Source: Methylococcus sp. EFPC2 (GTDB lineage: Bacteria; Pseudomonadota; Gammaproteobacteria; Methylococcales; Methylococcaceae). Taken from it: a stretch of DNA of 64,000 bases. The notes beneath the pieces were generated by a model. The model ran no database searches, was not told the origin of the DNA, and saw only the letters and a program-made list of their open reading frames with translations. The stretch is from contig NZ_CP070491.1 in assembly GCF_016925495.1 (NCBI RefSeq), positions 2,170,001 to 2,234,000 on the forward strand, read 5' to 3'. Of the stretch, positions 9,332 to 21,277 are shown one piece after another (positions within the stretch are counted from its first letter, which is position 1; every line of letters begins with the position of its first letter). The translations under genes and the position numbers were made by a program.

Positions 9332-10675
9332 TCAGGCGGCCAACGCGGCGCTTACCGAATCGACGAGCCGCTCGGCCAGGCTCTCCACCTGCGCCTCGTC
9401 GCGGCCTTCTACCATGACGCGGATCAGAGGCTCGGTACCGGAAGCGCGTATGAGCAAACGCCCGGCGGTACCCAGCTCCTTCTCGACCTCGGCCTTGACC
9501 CTCTGTACCGACTCTATGGTGTCGAGGTTGACCCGCTCGCGTATCTTCACGTTGCGCAATACCTGAGGGTATTTATGCATCCGGCTCTTGAGTTCGTGCA
9601 GGCTTTTGCCGGACGACCATAACTCCGCCATGACTTGTAGCGCGGACACTACGCCGTCCCCGGTGGTCGTTCGGTCTCGGCAAATGATATGCCCGGAACC
9701 TTCGCCGCCCAGCAGGCTTTCGAGCTCCAGCATCATCTCCATGACATAGCGGTCGCCGACGGCAGCACGCTTGAGCACAACGCCCAGATCGGCCAGGGCG
9801 TGCTCCATGCCCAGGTTCGTCATCAAGGTACCCACCACGGCACCGCGCAGTGTACCGGCATCCAAACGCGATTTGGCGATGATGAAGAGCAGTTCGTCGC
9901 CATCTACGATTTCGCCCAGGTGATCGACCATGATCAAGCGATCGCCGTCGCCGTCCAGCGCGATTCCGAAGTCCGCCTTCTCGGCCAGCACCGTTTCCCG
10001 TAATTTCTCCGGCTTGGTGGCGCCGACGCCTTCATTGATGTTCAGCCCGTCGGGCTGAACGCCTATGCGTATCACCTTGGCGCCGATTTCCTCGAACACC
10101 GGCGGCGCGACGTGATAAGTCGAGCCATGGGCGCAGTCCACCACGATCTTCGTGCCGGAAAAATCCATGCGTGACGGAATGGTACCCTTGCAAAATTCGA
10201 TATAACGGCCGGCCGCGTCACTGATACGCGACGCTTTCCCTAGGCGGATGGAATCCACCGTGCTCATGGGTTGTTGGAGCTGCTCCTCTATCTGGAGCTC
10301 GATCTCATCGGGCAGCTTCATACCGTCGGACGAGAAAAACTTGATCCCATTGTCGTAATGCGGATTGTGGGAGGCGCTGATCACGATGCCGGCCTGGGCC
10401 CTGAAGGCGCGCGTGAGATATGCCACCGCCGGGGTTGGCATGGGACCGAGCAACTGGGTGTTGACCCCGGCAGCCGACAAACCGGCTTCCAGAGCCGATT
10501 CGAACATATATCCGGATATACGGGTGTCTTTGCCGATCAACACATTGTTATGCGCGCCTTCGCGGGCAAAAACCCGACCCGCCGCCCAACCCAGCTTGAG
10601 CATGAAATCGGGCGTGATGGGGCTAACACCGACTTTCCCGCGTATGCCATCCGTACCGAAATATAATTTTTTCAC
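9332..10675 (-). CDS. glmM: phosphoglucosamine mutase
   Basis: Converts glucosamine-6-phosphate to glucosamine-1-phosphate for peptidoglycan and LPS precursors. The 447-residue protein is full length, with N-terminal YFGTDGIRG, the phosphoserine loop [15 protein letters not shown] (about residue 95-110), the metal-binding DGDGDR, the sugar-binding GGEGSGH and a C-terminal [12 protein letters not shown]. In many gammaproteobacteria folP lies between ftsH and glmM. Here folP is absent and the gap holds a repeat and a terminator. Confidence 0.97.
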   Translation of the reverse strand: MKKLYFGTDGIRGKVGVSPITPDFMLKLGWAAGRVFAREGAHNNVLIGKDTRISGYMFESALEAGLSAAGVNTQLLGPMPTPAVAYLTRAFRAQAGIVISASHNPHYDNGIKFFSSDGMKLPDEIELQIEEQLQQPMSTVDSIRLGKASRISDAAGRYIEFCKGTIPSRMDFSGTKIVVDCAHGSTYHVAPPVFEEIGAKVIRIGVQPDGLNINEGVGATKPEKLRETVLAEKADFGIALDGDGDRLIMVDHLGEIVDGDELLFIIAKSRLDAGTLRGAVVGTLMTNLGMEHALADLGVVLKRAAVGDRYVMEMMLELESLLGGEGSGHIICRDRTTTGDGVVSALQVMAELWSSGKSLHELKSRMHKYPQVLRNVKIRERVNLDTIESVQRVKAEVEKELGTAGRLLIRASGTEPLIRVMVEGRDEAQVESLAERLVDSVSAALAA

Positions 10676-11110
10676 GCTATGACGTCCTCAATTGTGTTCC
10701 GAGTAAGGCAGTTGTAATGATTGACAGGTCAGGGAACGGGCCTTCAGGCCGCGATATTTCGCGGGCTGAAGACTGCCCCCACAAATAGATGATCCGGGCC
10801 ACCTTAATCACTCAACTGCTCCAAAGCCAAGAAGGCATAGGCCCAACTGCGCACCCTGCGAGCCGCTCGCTCATACTCGATAAGCGAACTAAGTGAGCGC
10901 TCCCGTTCCGAGCCTTGTATAGGGCCTGAAAAGCCCCTCGAATTCTAGCAAATTCCATCCCGTTCACTCGGCTCAGAATTCCGTCCGGCCAGAAGGCAAT
11001 CCGCCATCGACATGGCGACGGAACAAGCGGGGCCCCCCACCGAAACCGGAAATGCAACGGCGGCCAAAAAGCCGTGGCCGCAAGGGACTGGAAAATCCTG
11101 CTCAGGGCTC
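10676..11110. other. intergenic region with one dispersed palindromic repeat
   Basis: About 430 bases between glmM and the ftsH terminator. It contains a copy of the dispersed ~50-bp inverted repeat (about 10733-10781) that is also seen at 14.6 and 34.3-34.9 kb. A minus-strand frame near 10809-10935 ends in RSWAYAFLALEQLSD and could be the remnant of a gene, but I recognise no family. Confidence 0.45.
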
Positions 11111-11141
11111 CAAAAACAAAGCCCCCGCTCAAGGCGGGGGC
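11111..11141 (-). terminator. rho-independent terminator of ftsH
   Basis: On the minus strand GCCCCCGC pairs with GCGGGGGC around a short CTTGA loop, followed by TTTGTTTTT. It lies 27 bases after the ftsH stop and separates ftsH from glmM. Confidence 0.85.
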
Positions 11142-11167
11142 CGGTATGGAGCTTTATAGATTCAGGA

Positions 11168-13093
11168 TCAATGCTGCGCGGCCGGTTTCCCACCCAGGCT
11201 TCCGGTGTCGTCCAACACGCCCGTCGCGCCCGCTCCCCGGTCGTCCTTATTGGCCGGCGGGGTGACATCGTCCCAACTCTGTGGCGGACGAGGAGTACGG
11301 CCTTCCATGATGTCGTCTATCTGCAGGCGATCGATGGTTTCGTACTTGATCAAGGCGTCGGCCATGACGTGCATCTTTTCGAGGTTTTCGCGCAGTATCT
11401 GCTCAGACCGCTCGTAGTTGCGGTCGATCACCGAGCGGATTTCCTCATCGATTAGATGCGCGGTTTCTTCCGACACCGACTTATGCTTGGTCACGGAGCG
11501 GCCGAGGAATACCTCGCCCTCCTCCTCGCTGTAAGCCAAGGGACCCAAACGCTCGGACAATCCCCACCGGGTGACCATGTTGCGGGCCAACTGGGTGGCG
11601 CGTTCGATGTCATTGGAAGCGCCCGTGGTAACCCGCTCCTTGCCGAAGATCAACTCTTCCGCGATGCGCCCGCCGAACAAACTGGATATCTGGCTTTCCA
11701 GCTTCTGCTTGCTGGCGCTGTACTGGTCGCGCTCCGGCAGGAACATCGTGATGCCCAGCGCACGGCCGCGCGGCATGATGCTGACCTTGTATACCGGGTC
11801 GTGTTCCGGCACCAGGCGGCCGACGATGGCGTGACCGGCCTCGTGGTAAGCGGTGAGTTTCTTTTCCTCGTCGCTCATGACCATGGAACGGCGCTCGGCA
11901 CCCATCAGGATCTTGTCCTTGGCTTTTTCGAAGTCGTCCATCTCGACCACCCGCTTGTTCTTGCGGGCGGCGAACAGGGCGGCTTCGTTCACCAGATTGG
12001 CCAGATCGGCCCCGGAGAATCCCGGCGTACCGCGAGCGAGCCACTTGATTTCCACGTCGTCCGCGCAAGGCACGCGCTTGGCATGCACCTTAAGGATATG
12101 CTCGCGGCCTTTCACGTCCGGCAATCCCACCACGATCTGGCGGTCGAAACGGCCAGGGCGCAGCAGTGCCGGGTCGAGCACGTCGGGACGGTTGGTGGCG
12201 GCGATCACGATGATACCTTCGTTGCCCTCGAATCCGTCCATCTCGACCAGCAACTGGTTCAGCGTCTGCTCGCGCTCGTCGTGTCCGCCGCCCAGGCCCG
12301 CACCACGATGACGGCCCACGGCATCGATTTCATCGATGAAGATGATGCAAGGCGCATGTTTCTTCGCCTGTTCGAACATGTCGCGGACACGGGACGCGCC
12401 CACGCCGACGAACATTTCCACGAAGTCGGAGCCCGAGATAGTGAAGAACGGAACCTTGGCTTCGCCCGCGATGGCGCGCGCCAGCAAGGTCTTGCCGGTA
12501 CCCGGAGGCCCCACCATCAAAGCACCGCGCGGTATCTTGCCGCCCAGCTTCTGGAACTTGCTGGGGTCTTTGAGGAAATCGACCATTTCGGTGACGTCTT
12601 CCTTCGCCTCGTCGCAACCGGCGACGTCCGCGAAGGTCACCTTGACCTGGTCCTCTTCAAGCAAGCGAGCCTTGCTCTTGCCGAAGGACATCGCCCCACG
12701 GCCGGCTCCGCCGCCTTGCATCTGGCGCATGAAGAACACCCACACGCCGATCAACAACAGCATGGGGAACCAGGAGATGAAGATCTGCATCAGCAGCGAT
12801 TGCTGTTCCGGCGGCTGCGCCTTGATCTCGACGTGGTTCTTCAACAAATCGTCGACCAGATGCGGATCCTGGGGGGTGTAGGTGCTGAATTTCTCCCCGG
12901 TACCCAGCATGCCGCGCAGGGTCTGACCGTCGATGGTCACCTGTTTCACCTGACCTTCGTTCACCGCTGCGATGAACTGGGAGTAGGACATCGAGGAATC
13001 GACCGACTTGCGGGTTCCGAAGTTATTAAACACGGACATCAGCACGACGGCGATGACCACCCACAGCAATATATTTTTTAGCATATCGTTCAC
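11168..13093 (-). CDS. ftsH: ATP-dependent zinc metalloprotease FtsH
   Basis: Inner-membrane AAA+ protease that degrades misfolded membrane proteins and regulators such as LpxC. The 641-residue protein has a first membrane helix at about 5-23, a periplasmic segment, a second helix at about 103-121, Walker A GPPGTGKT, Walker [10 protein letters not shown], the second region of homology ending in RPGRFDRQ, and the zinc motif HEAGH. The C terminus ([14 protein letters not shown] and on) is a flexible tail. It lies downstream of rlmE on the same strand, the usual gammaproteobacterial order. Confidence 0.97.
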   Translation of the reverse strand: MNDMLKNILLWVVIAVVLMSVFNNFGTRKSVDSSMSYSQFIAAVNEGQVKQVTIDGQTLRGMLGTGEKFSTYTPQDPHLVDDLLKNHVEIKAQPPEQQSLLMQIFISWFPMLLLIGVWVFFMRQMQGGGAGRGAMSFGKSKARLLEEDQVKVTFADVAGCDEAKEDVTEMVDFLKDPSKFQKLGGKIPRGALMVGPPGTGKTLLARAIAGEAKVPFFTISGSDFVEMFVGVGASRVRDMFEQAKKHAPCIIFIDEIDAVGRHRGAGLGGGHDEREQTLNQLLVEMDGFEGNEGIIVIAATNRPDVLDPALLRPGRFDRQIVVGLPDVKGREHILKVHAKRVPCADDVEIKWLARGTPGFSGADLANLVNEAALFAARKNKRVVEMDDFEKAKDKILMGAERRSMVMSDEEKKLTAYHEAGHAIVGRLVPEHDPVYKVSIMPRGRALGITMFLPERDQYSASKQKLESQISSLFGGRIAEELIFGKERVTTGASNDIERATQLARNMVTRWGLSERLGPLAYSEEEGEVFLGRSVTKHKSVSEETAHLIDEEIRSVIDRNYERSEQILRENLEKMHVMADALIKYETIDRLQIDDIMEGRTPRPPQSWDDVTPPANKDDRGAGATGVLDDTGSLGGKPAAQH

Positions 13094-13251
13094 TTGTCTC
13101 TCCCTTCTCGGATGAAGGCCCGATTGGATGGCTCAATACTATCAGGAATCCAAGGTCGCGTCGGCATCTACGGCCGACTCAACGAGCGAAGCGTGGAACC
13201 GCCCTGCTCGATAGGACACGACCGCTCGGCCTTGGTTCCCGACGAGTTTAC

Positions 13252-13875
13252 TCAAGTTTTCTTCAAGCCCTTAGCCACCATGTAGCTCTCGGCGCTGCGG
13301 TCGCGCGATGCCTTGGGCTTGCGATTGGAAATACTGGCGAATGAAGCGCGCGCAAGTCGCTGATATTCATCGAACCCGGCGCCATGAAAAAGCTTGACGA
13401 CGAACACGCCACCCGGTTTCAGTATCTTGCAGGTGGTGTCCAAAGCCAGCTCCGCGAGGTACATGGCACGGGGCTGATCAACCGCGCGCGCACCGGTCAT
13501 GTTCGGCGCCATATCGGACAGAACCAGGTCGACCGGCCGCCCCTCCAGCGCCTCCATGAGACGATCCAGAACCTCGTCCTCCTGGAAATCGCCCTGGATG
13601 AAGGTCACGCCGGGCAGCGCTTCCATGGGCAGGATGTCCAAGGCTATAATCCGCCCGCTTTTTCCGACCCGTTGCGCCGCGTATTGCGACCAGCCGCCGG
13701 GCGCCGCGCCCAGATCGACCACGCTCATAGCGGGCTTGAACAGGCGGTCGCGCGCATCCAACTCTTCCAGCTTGAACACGGCACGCGAGCGAAACCCGCG
13801 TTCCTGCGCCATCTTCACGTATTCGTCGGAAAAATGTTCTGCCAGCCAACGCTGGCTACTGCGGCTACGCGCCAT
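13252..13875 (-). CDS. rlmE: 23S rRNA (uridine-2'-O)-methyltransferase
   Basis: Methylates U2552 of 23S rRNA (FtsJ/RrmJ). The 207-residue protein shows the family start [20 protein letters not shown], the SAM-binding [15 protein letters not shown] and the catalytic K-D-K-E tetrad region ([40 protein letters not shown]). It is divergent from yhbY with only 32 bases between the starts, so both promoters overlap in that gap. ftsH lies downstream. Confidence 0.95.
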   Translation of the reverse strand: MARSRSSQRWLAEHFSDEYVKMAQERGFRSRAVFKLEELDARDRLFKPAMSVVDLGAAPGGWSQYAAQRVGKSGRIIALDILPMEALPGVTFIQGDFQEDEVLDRLMEALEGRPVDLVLSDMAPNMTGARAVDQPRAMYLAELALDTTCKILKPGGVFVVKLFHGAGFDEYQRLARASFASISNRKPKASRDRSAESYMVAKGLKKT

Positions 13876-13907
13876 AAGCTGTCACACCCTCTATCCGGGA
13901 GTATCGT

Positions 13908-14180
13908 TTGAAATCGGACCAGAAAAAACTATTGCGCGCCCAAGCGCATGCCCTCAAACCTGTCGTGATTACCGGACAGGCCGGCCTCAGCGAGGCCGTC
14001 CTTAACGAAATCAATCTGGCGCTCGAGCACCACGAACTGATCAAGGTACGCCTAAACGCCGCGGACAGGGAAGCCCGCAAGGAAATGAGCGATCGGATCT
14101 GCACCGAACTAAAAGCGGAGTTGGTCCAGACGCTAGGACACATCGCCGTGATTTACCGCCTGAACCCCGAGAAACATTAG
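13908..14180 (+). CDS. yhbY: YhbY/CRS1-domain RNA-binding protein
   Basis: Small 90-residue protein of the CRM domain family that associates with pre-50S ribosomal particles. The pattern LRAQAHALKPVVITGQAGLSEAV, the HHELIKVRL segment and the GHIAVIYRLNPEK end are typical. The start is a TTG codon at 13908, supported by GGGAG six bases upstream. The rlmE/yhbY divergent pair is conserved in gammaproteobacteria. Confidence 0.93.
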   Translation: MKSDQKKLLRAQAHALKPVVITGQAGLSEAVLNEINLALEHHELIKVRLNAADREARKEMSDRICTELKAELVQTLGHIAVIYRLNPEKH

Positions 14181-14204
14181 AAAAGTTCCGGCTGCGCCGA
14201 TCGC

Positions 14205-14700
14205 TACGCGACCACGCCCTCACCCCGTCCCTCTTCCAGAGGGCATAGGTATCTACACAAATCCCTACCCAGGAACCGGCGACCGAAGGTCGCTCCTTAT
14301 CCCCTTCTCCCTCTGGGAGAAGGTGGCCCGAAGGGCCGAATGAGGGAAGAGACCACTCGGTTCCTGGGCTACAATCCGCGGGCCATGGGGCCGAGCGGTC
14401 TCTCCCTTTGGGAGAGGGATTTAGGGTGAGGGCAAAGCTCCGAATTTTCAACGACTTTTCCGTAAGCATCGAGCGCCCAGGCCCTCACCCCTGCCCCTCT
14501 CCCAAAAGGAGAGGGGTGAAAATCAATGCGTTGAGAAGATGTATGGATTACCTGGCCCAGAAGGAGAAGGAGATCAAAGTGGCCGCTTCGCGACTTTCAT
14601 GGCCACCCAGCCCAGAGGTCATGGTGGGAGCACGGTCTTCAGGCTGCGATCTTCGCGGGCTAAAGCCCGCTCCCACAAACGACCTGGGATAGTTCGGGCC
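14205..14700. repeat. cluster of palindromic repeats, including a second copy of a miniature element
   Basis: This gene-free stretch contains several hairpins of the CCCTCTCCCT..GGGAGAGGG type with GGGTGAGGG tails. Bases 14243-14560 form a diverged, inverted copy of the element seen at 37561-37926: it starts with the same 16-base end CATAGGTATCTACACA and ends in a degraded version of it. Inside that copy a further ~100-bp segment (about 14268-14366) is bounded by CCCAGGAACCG / CGGTTCCTGGG. A separate ~50-bp inverted repeat lies at 14624-14676. Confidence 0.7.
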
Positions 14701-14777
14701 ACCGAATAACTAAATGGAATGGCCCTCTGGGGGACACCGATGTGCGTTCTCACACACCGGTTAGTTGCCCGTAGGCA

Positions 14778-15254
14778 TTAGATGTAGCTGATCTTGCGGA
14801 TTTCAAGCTCCTTCACACCCCCCGGCGTCTGCACCGTCACCACATCTTCCTCGCGTTTGCCGATCAAGGCCCGCGCGATGGGCGACGTGTTGGAGATGCG
14901 GCCCGCCTTGATGTCCGCCTCATCCTCTCCGACGATCTGATAGGTCACGACCTGCTCCGTATCCAGGTCTTCGATCTCGACGGTCGAACCGAAAACCACC
15001 TTGCCGTCGGCATGCAACTGGGTCACGTCGATGATCTGGCAATTGCTCAGTTTGGCCTCGATCTCCTTGATCCGGCCTTCGGTGAAGCTTTGCTGTTCGC
15101 GCGCCGCGTGGTATTCGGCGTTTTCCTTCAAGTCGCCGTGCGCGCGGGCTTCGGAAATGGCCTGGATGATGCGCGGCCGCACCACGGACTTCAGATTGCT
15201 CAGCTCTTCTCGCAGACGCTCGGCGCCGCGGACGGTAATGGGGACTTTATTCAT
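14778..15254 (-). CDS. greA: transcription elongation factor GreA
   Basis: Binds the RNA polymerase secondary channel and stimulates cleavage of backtracked transcripts. The 158-residue protein is full length, with the N-terminal coiled coil ([33 protein letters not shown], including the acidic tip D and E) and the C-terminal FKBP-like domain ([20 protein letters not shown]). It is last in a minus-strand carA-carB-greA cluster, 15 bases after carB, an arrangement common in proteobacteria. Confidence 0.97.
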   Translation of the reverse strand: MNKVPITVRGAERLREELSNLKSVVRPRIIQAISEARAHGDLKENAEYHAAREQQSFTEGRIKEIEAKLSNCQIIDVTQLHADGKVVFGSTVEIEDLDTEQVVTYQIVGEDEADIKAGRISNTSPIARALIGKREEDVVTVQTPGGVKELEIRKISYI

Positions 15255-15269
15255 GCTCGTGCAATTCCG

Positions 15270-18200
15270 TTATTGAAAACTCTGGTGTAAATCCTGCAGA
15301 CGGTTGACGTCCTTGGCGTGTAACTCGTCCAACGCATGGCACGTGGCCCAGGCACCCGACAGCGTGGTGGTGTAGGTCACCTGCTGCTGCAAAGCCTGGC
15401 GGCGGATGGTAAACGAATCGGCGATGGCCTTCTTGCCCTCGGTGGTGTTGATGATGAACTGGACTTCGCCGTTCTTGATCATGTCCACGATGTGCGGGCG
15501 ACCTTCGTTGACCTTGAACACCCGCTTGCACTCGACACCCGCGTCGTTGATGACTTGCGCCGTGCCGCCGGTGGCGAGCAACTGGAAGCCGAGCTGGGCC
15601 AACTTGCGGGCAACCGGAGCGATCTTGGACTTGTCGGCGTCGCGTATGCTGATGAAGGCCACGCCGCTGCGCGGCAATTTGACGCTCGCCGCGCGCTGGG
15701 CCTTGGCATAGGCCTCGCCGAAAGTCTCGCCCACGCCCATCACTTCGCCGGTCGACTTCATCTCCGGCCCCAGCAACGGATCGACGCCGGGGAACTTGAT
15801 GAAGGGGAAAACCGCTTCCTTGACCGAATAATAAGACGGTATGCGCTCGGCGATCACGCCCTGCTCGTCCAGGGTCTTGCCGACCATGCAACGCGCCGCG
15901 ATCTTAGCCAGCGGATAGCCGGTGGCCTTGGACACGAAAGGCGCGGTGCGCGAGGCGCGTGGATTGACCTCCAGAATATAGATTTCATCACCCTTGATGG
16001 CGAACTGGGTGTTCATCAATCCCACCACGCCCAAGGCTTCGGCCAACAACTTCACCTGTTCGCGGATGTTGGCCTGGATCTCCTGCGACAAGTCATAAGG
16101 CGGAATGGAGCAGGCCGAATCGCCCGAATGCACGCCGGCCTGTTCGATATGCTGCATGAGCCCGCCGATCAGCACTCTTTGACCGTCACAGATCGCGTCG
16201 ACATCCATCTCGATGGCATCGTCGAGGAAGCGGTCCAGCAGCACCGGCGATTCGTTCGACACGCTCACGGCTTCGCGCATGTAGCGTTTCAGCTCTTCGT
16301 CGTTGAAGACGATCTCCATGGCGCGCCCGCCCAAGACGTAAGACGGCCGCACCACCAGCGGATAACCCACTTCGTTGGCGCCGATCAGGGCTTCTTCCTG
16401 GGAACGCGCCGTGCGGTTGGGCGGCTGCTTCAGCTCCAGACGGTCGACCAGCTTCTGGAAGCGTTCGCGGTCTTCGGCCAGGTCAATCGAATCCGGCGAG
16501 GTGCCGACGATGGGCGCACCGGCGGCTTCCAGGGCACGCGCCAGTTTCAGCGGCGTCTGACCGCCGTACTGCACGATGATGCCGGTCGGCTTCTCCAGGT
16601 GGACGATTTCCAGCACGTCTTCCAGGGTCAGCGGCTCGAAATACAAGCGGTCCGAGGTATCGAAGTCGGTCGACACGGTTTCCGGATTGCAATTGATCAT
16701 GATGGTTTCGTAGCCATCCTCGCGCAATGCCATGGCCGCATGGACGCAGCAATAGTCGAATTCGATGCCCTGGCCGATGCGGTTGGGACCGCCGCCCAAG
16801 ACGATGATTTTCTTCCGCTCGGTCGGCAGGGCCTCGCACTCTTCTTCATAGGTCGAATAAAGATAAGCCGTGCTGGAAGCGAACTCCGCCGCGCAGGAAT
16901 CGATGCGCTTGTAGACGGGGCGGACGCCGAACTTGTGCCGATGCGCCCTTACTTCCGCCTCGCTACTGTCCAGCAACTTGGCCAGGCGCGAATCGGAGAA
17001 GCCCTTGCGCTTGAGGCCGTAGATATCCTCGGCACTCAGCGTGGCCAGGATGCGTTTGGCTAGGGATTTTTCTTCCTGGATCAAATCCTCGATCTGCGCC
17101 AGGAACCAGGGATCGATGCTGCTGCATTCCTGCACCTCCTGCAACGACCAGCCTGCACGGAACGCATCGGCCACGTAATAGATGCGCTCGGGCCCGGGAT
17201 GGCGAAGCTCGGTCTGCAGATTCTCGCGCGCGTCTTCGGCGTTCAAATCCTGTTTCGGGCTCAGCCCGTCGACACCGGTTTCCAGGCTGCGCAAGGCCTT
17301 CTGCAGCGATTCCTGGAAAGTCCGCCCTATGGCCATGGCCTCGCCCACGGACTTCATCTGCGTGGTCAAGCGACTATCGGCCTGCGGGAACTTTTCGAAG
17401 GCGAAGCGCGGAATCTTGGTGACGACGTAATCGATGGAAGGCTCGAAGGAAGCGGGGGTCGCGCCGCCGGTGATCTCGTTGCGCAGTTCGTCCAGGGTAT
17501 AGCCCACCGCCAGCTTGGCCGCGACCTTGGCGATGGGAAAACCGGTGGCCTTGGAAGCCAGCGCCGAAGAGCGCGAGACGCGCGGATTCATCTCGATCAC
17601 GATCAATCGGCCGTCGCGCGGATTGAGCGAAAACTGCACGTTCGATCCGCCGGTATCCACGCCGATTTCCCGCAGTACGGCGATGGAGGCGTCGCGCAGT
17701 ATCTGGTATTCCTTGTCGGTCAGGGTCTGGGCCGGCGCCACGGTAATGGAGTCACCCGTGTGCACGCCCATCGGATCGAAGTTCTCGATCGAGCAAATGA
17801 TGATGCAATTGTCCTTGCGGTCGCGCACCACCTCCATCTCGAACTCTTTCCAGCCCAGTAGCGATTCCTCGATCAGCAATTCGTGAGTGGGCGAAAGCTC
17901 GAGACCGCGCTCGCAGATTTCGACGAACTCCTGCCGGTTGTAGGCGATGCCGCCGCCGCTGCCGCCCAGGGTGAAGGACGGACGAATGATGGCCGGATAA
18001 CCCACGCGGTCGAGCACCGCCAAGGCTTCCTCGATGGTGTGGGCGATGCCGGAGCGGGCCGAGCCGAGGCCGATCTTGTCCATCGCCTCCTTGAACTTCT
18101 GCCGGTCCTCCGCCTTCTCGATGGCATCCTTGTTGGCGCCTATCAGTTCCACGCCGTACTTCGCCAGCACGCCCTCGCGGTCGAGATCCAGCGCGCAGTT

Positions 18201-18488
18201 CAGCGCGGTCTGGCCCCCCATGGTCGGCAGCAGCGCATCCGGGCGCTCTTTCTCGATGATGGCGGCCACGGTCTGCCAGTCGATGGGCTCGATGTAGGTC
18301 GCATCGGCCATCTCTGGATCGGTCATGATGGTGGCCGGATTGGAGTTGACCAGGATGACGCGATAGCCTTCCTCACGCAGCGCCTTGCAAGCCTGTGCGC
18401 CCGAATAGTCGAATTCGCAGGCCTGGCCGATGACGATGGGCCCGGCGCCCAGCAGGAGGATGGATTGGATGTCGGTTCTTTTTGGCAT
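15270..18488 (-). CDS. carB: carbamoyl-phosphate synthase large subunit
   Basis: ATP- and ammonia-dependent subunit that makes carbamoyl phosphate for pyrimidines and arginine. The 1072-residue protein has two homologous halves, each with a preATP-grasp and ATP-grasp module ([17 protein letters not shown] near the start, [17 protein letters not shown] near residue 560), an oligomerisation region between them and a C-terminal MGS-like regulatory domain ([19 protein letters not shown]) where UMP and ornithine bind in E. coli. It starts 21 bases after carA. Confidence 0.98.
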   Translation of the reverse strand: MPKRTDIQSILLLGAGPIVIGQACEFDYSGAQACKALREEGYRVILVNSNPATIMTDPEMADATYIEPIDWQTVAAIIEKERPDALLPTMGGQTALNCALDLDREGVLAKYGVELIGANKDAIEKAEDRQKFKEAMDKIGLGSARSGIAHTIEEALAVLDRVGYPAIIRPSFTLGGSGGGIAYNRQEFVEICERGLELSPTHELLIEESLLGWKEFEMEVVRDRKDNCIIICSIENFDPMGVHTGDSITVAPAQTLTDKEYQILRDASIAVLREIGVDTGGSNVQFSLNPRDGRLIVIEMNPRVSRSSALASKATGFPIAKVAAKLAVGYTLDELRNEITGGATPASFEPSIDYVVTKIPRFAFEKFPQADSRLTTQMKSVGEAMAIGRTFQESLQKALRSLETGVDGLSPKQDLNAEDARENLQTELRHPGPERIYYVADAFRAGWSLQEVQECSSIDPWFLAQIEDLIQEEKSLAKRILATLSAEDIYGLKRKGFSDSRLAKLLDSSEAEVRAHRHKFGVRPVYKRIDSCAAEFASSTAYLYSTYEEECEALPTERKKIIVLGGGPNRIGQGIEFDYCCVHAAMALREDGYETIMINCNPETVSTDFDTSDRLYFEPLTLEDVLEIVHLEKPTGIIVQYGGQTPLKLARALEAAGAPIVGTSPDSIDLAEDRERFQKLVDRLELKQPPNRTARSQEEALIGANEVGYPLVVRPSYVLGGRAMEIVFNDEELKRYMREAVSVSNESPVLLDRFLDDAIEMDVDAICDGQRVLIGGLMQHIEQAGVHSGDSACSIPPYDLSQEIQANIREQVKLLAEALGVVGLMNTQFAIKGDEIYILEVNPRASRTAPFVSKATGYPLAKIAARCMVGKTLDEQGVIAERIPSYYSVKEAVFPFIKFPGVDPLLGPEMKSTGEVMGVGETFGEAYAKAQRAASVKLPRSGVAFISIRDADKSKIAPVARKLAQLGFQLLATGGTAQVINDAGVECKRVFKVNEGRPHIVDMIKNGEVQFIINTTEGKKAIADSFTIRRQALQQQVTYTTTLSGAWATCHALDELHAKDVNRLQDLHQSFQ

Positions 18489-18509
18489 CTTACCGTCGGT
18501 GATTCGTAT

Positions 18510-19637
18510 TTAATGGCTGGAGTGCATGATGTCGACGAAACGGTCGAACAAGGGCGCCAGATCGTGAGGACCGGGGCTTGCCTCCGGATGTCCCTGAAAG
18601 CTGAACGCCTTGCAATCCGTGCGCTCTATGCCCTGCAAGCTGCCATCGAAGAGGGAGCGGTGGGTCGGCTTGAGATTGTTCGGCAGCGAGGCTTCGTCCA
18701 CCGTGAAGCCGTGATTCTGGCTGGTGATGGCCACGCGCCCGGTCGCGATTTCCTGCACCGGATGATTGCCGCCATGATGACCGAACTTCATCTTCACCGT
18801 GCGCGCGCCGCTGGCCAGCGCCAGCAACTGATGCCCCAGACAGATACCGAAGACCGGCGTGCCTGCCGCCAGAATCTCGCGGATGGCGGTGATCGCGTAA
18901 TCGCAAGGCTCCGGATCGCCGGGGCCGTTGGACAGGAACACCCCGTGCGGCTGCATGGCCAGCACGTCATGCGCCGGCGTTTGCGCCGGAACCACGGTGA
19001 GGCGGCATCCCCGCTCGGCCAGCATGCGCAAGATATTGCGCTTGATGCCGAAGTCGTAAGCCACCACGTTGAAGCGCGCCGAAGACGTCGAACGATAACC
19101 GCTTTCCAGGCGCCATTCGCCCTCGTTCCAATGATAAGCCTGCCTGGCGCTGACCTCCTTCGCCAGGTCCATGCCTTGCAAGCCCGGAAACGCCCGCGCC
19201 CTGGCCAAGGCCTCCTCGACATCCAGCGACGCCCCCGCCGCGATGCAGCCCCGCTGCGCGCCCTTGTCGCGCAGGATGCGAGTCAGCTTGCGGGTGTCCA
19301 GACCGGCGATGCCGACCACGCCGCGTTCTTTCAGATAATCCGGCAGGCTCTGCCGGGCGCGCCAGTTGCTGGTCAACAGCGGCACGTCGCGCACGACCAG
19401 GCCGCTCGCGTAGATGCCGTCCGACTCGACATCCTCGGGATTGACCCCGACGTTGCCGATATGCGGATAGGTCAGCGTGACGATCTGACGTGCATAGGAA
19501 GGATCGGTGAGGATTTCCTGATAGCCGGTGATGGAGGTGTTGAACACCACCTCGCCAACCGACAGACCGTCGGCACCGATGGCGATGCCCCGAAAGACGG
19601 TACCGTCTTCGAGTGCGAGCAGAGCGGGCGTTTTCAA
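18510..19637 (-). CDS. carA: carbamoyl-phosphate synthase small subunit
   Basis: Glutamine amidotransferase subunit that supplies ammonia to CarB. The 375-residue protein has the CarA N-terminal domain ([36 protein letters not shown]) and a class I GATase domain with the nucleophile elbow [12 protein letters not shown] and the catalytic [12 protein letters not shown]. First gene of carA-carB-greA. The downstream half of the cluster is tightly spaced, so a single promoter in the 200 bases before 19637 is likely. Confidence 0.97.
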   Translation of the reverse strand: MKTPALLALEDGTVFRGIAIGADGLSVGEVVFNTSITGYQEILTDPSYARQIVTLTYPHIGNVGVNPEDVESDGIYASGLVVRDVPLLTSNWRARQSLPDYLKERGVVGIAGLDTRKLTRILRDKGAQRGCIAAGASLDVEEALARARAFPGLQGMDLAKEVSARQAYHWNEGEWRLESGYRSTSSARFNVVAYDFGIKRNILRMLAERGCRLTVVPAQTPAHDVLAMQPHGVFLSNGPGDPEPCDYAITAIREILAAGTPVFGICLGHQLLALASGARTVKMKFGHHGGNHPVQEIATGRVAITSQNHGFTVDEASLPNNLKPTHRSLFDGSLQGIERTDCKAFSFQGHPEASPGPHDLAPLFDRFVDIMHSSH

Positions 19638-19849
19638 AATTCGCTTACCTTCAGATGTGCAAAACGGGAGGAGCCCCAGGCCCTTCCCGTCGTTGTCTTT
19701 TGATTTTGCTAGGAGAATTTTACGGGAAAGCCGCCCTGGCTGTCCATGAACAGTCGGACCGCATGCCCAGCGTCCGTCTCGCCCCAGGCGTCCGAACCGA
19801 TCCGAACAGCTCTATAAAGGGCTATGCCTACGCTAAAAGTTGAAAACCA

Positions 19850-20277
19850 CTCCCCCTCGCCAGCCGGGATCACCCATCTTTCTGCTCCCCCGCCTATCTC
19901 CACAACCGCGACCATCCATCTTTCTGCTACCCCGCCTCTCTCCAGCGGGGACCATCCATCTTTCCCCTCCCCCTCTCAGGGGGAGGGCAGGGTGGGGGTT
20001 GAGCCTTGATCTGTGCGCTGAACTTCGACCTTGCTTCTTCGCCCGAACATCCCACCTCCATCCCAGTCTCCCAATCGCAAACGTCGCTTCAGTCGCGACC
20101 TTCCCCCTCTTAGGGGGAAGGGGCAATAGAGACTATTCTTTCCCCTCCCCCTTCCAGGGGGAGGGCCAGGGTGGGGGTTGAGCCGTGATCTATGCGCTGA
20201 ACTTCGACCTTGCTTCTTCGCCCGAACATCCCACCTCCATCCCAGTCTTCCAATCGCAAACGTCGCTTCAGTCGCGA
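19850..20277. repeat. palindromic repeat field with a ~179-bp direct duplication
   Basis: After carA the sequence becomes a chain of CCCTCCCCCT..AGGGGGAGGG hairpins with GGTTGGGATGGGGGT or GGCAGGGTGGGGGTT tails. A segment beginning GATCTGTGCGCTGAACTTCG recurs 179 bases later with few changes, and again near 41265. Each copy ends in a small hairpin followed by a conserved GTTTGCGATTGG (read on the minus strand). Confidence 0.8.
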
Positions 20278-21190
20278 CCTTCCCCCTGCAAGGGGGAAGG
20301 TTGGGATGGGGGTTTTGCGCCTGTAGAAGTCTTCGCACCCCAGGACTTGATGTACGTATCGGGTGCTCTACCCCCTCCCTGACCCTCCCCCTGCAAGGGA
20401 GAGGGAGTGAAGACTTTTCAACTTTGCTAAACCCCTTCCCCTGCAAGGGGGAAGGTTGAGATGGGGGTTTTGTGCCTGTAGCAGTCTTCGCACCCCAGGA
20501 CTTGATGTAAGTATCGAGTGCTCTACCCCCTCCCTACCCTCCCCCTGCGAGGGAGAGGGACTGAAGACTTTTCAACTTTGCTAAACCCCTTCCCCCTGCA
20601 AGGGGGAAGGTTGGGATGGGGGTTTTGCGCCTGTAGCAGTCTTCGCACCCCAGGACGTGAGTAAGTATCGAGTGCTCTACCCCCTCCCTACCCTCCCCCT
20701 GCAAGGGAGAGGGAGTGAAGACTTTTCAACTTTGCTAAACCCCTTCCCCCTGCAAGGGGGAAGGTTGGGATGGGGGTTTTGCGCCTGTAGCGGTCTTCGC
20801 ACCTCAGGACTTGATGTAAGTATCGAGTGCTCTACCCCCTCCCTACCCTCCCCCTGCAAGGGAGAGGGAGTGAAGACTTTTCAACTTTGCTAAACCCCTT
20901 CCCCCTGCAAGGGGGAAGGTTGGGATGGGGGTTTTGCGCCTGTAGCGGCCTTCGCACCCCAGGACGTGAGTAAGTATCGAGTGCTCTACCCCCTCCCTAC
21001 CCTCCCCCTGCAAGGGAGAGGGAGTGAAGACTTTTCAACTTTGCTAAACCCCTTCCCCTGCAAGGGAGAAGGTTGGGATGGGGGTTTTGCGCCTGTAGCG
21101 GTCTTCGCACCTCAGGATTTGACGCCAAGTGTTGAGCGCTCTAGCCCCTCCCTCCCCCCCCTGCAAAAGGGAGAGGGAGTGAAAACTTTT
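20278..21190. repeat. tandem array of six ~154-bp units
   Basis: Units begin near 20278, 20433, 20588, 20742, 20896 and 21051, so the period is 154 +/- 1. Each unit carries the palindrome CCTTCCCCCT-GCA-AGGGGGAAGG, a TTGGGATGGGGGTTTTGCGC segment, a unique ~60-base spacer, and a second palindrome of the CCCTCCCCCTGCAAGGGAGAGGG type, then AAGACTTTTCAACTTTGC. Copies differ at a few positions (for example GTAGCAG/GTAGCGG). Short open frames across it are repeat translation. Confidence 0.9.
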
Positions 21191-21277
21191 CGTCTTCCAG
21201 CGCAGACATAGCCCCATTCAGATGCCCCGACACCCACAACATAACGCCCTACCCGCCGACGCCACAGCCGCCGAACG

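Noticed and set aside
11456-13081. A 541-codon open frame antisense to ftsH
   Set aside because: Same shadow effect. FtsH on the minus strand is unambiguous.
20278-21190. CRISPR array
   Set aside because: The units are about 154 bp and are similar along their whole length, with no unique spacers of 30-40 bp and no cas genes nearby.
20178-21211. Several short ORFs giving peptides such as PSPCKGEG and GGRLGWGF
   Set aside because: They are translations of the tandem palindromic repeats, recur with every unit and have no ribosome binding site.
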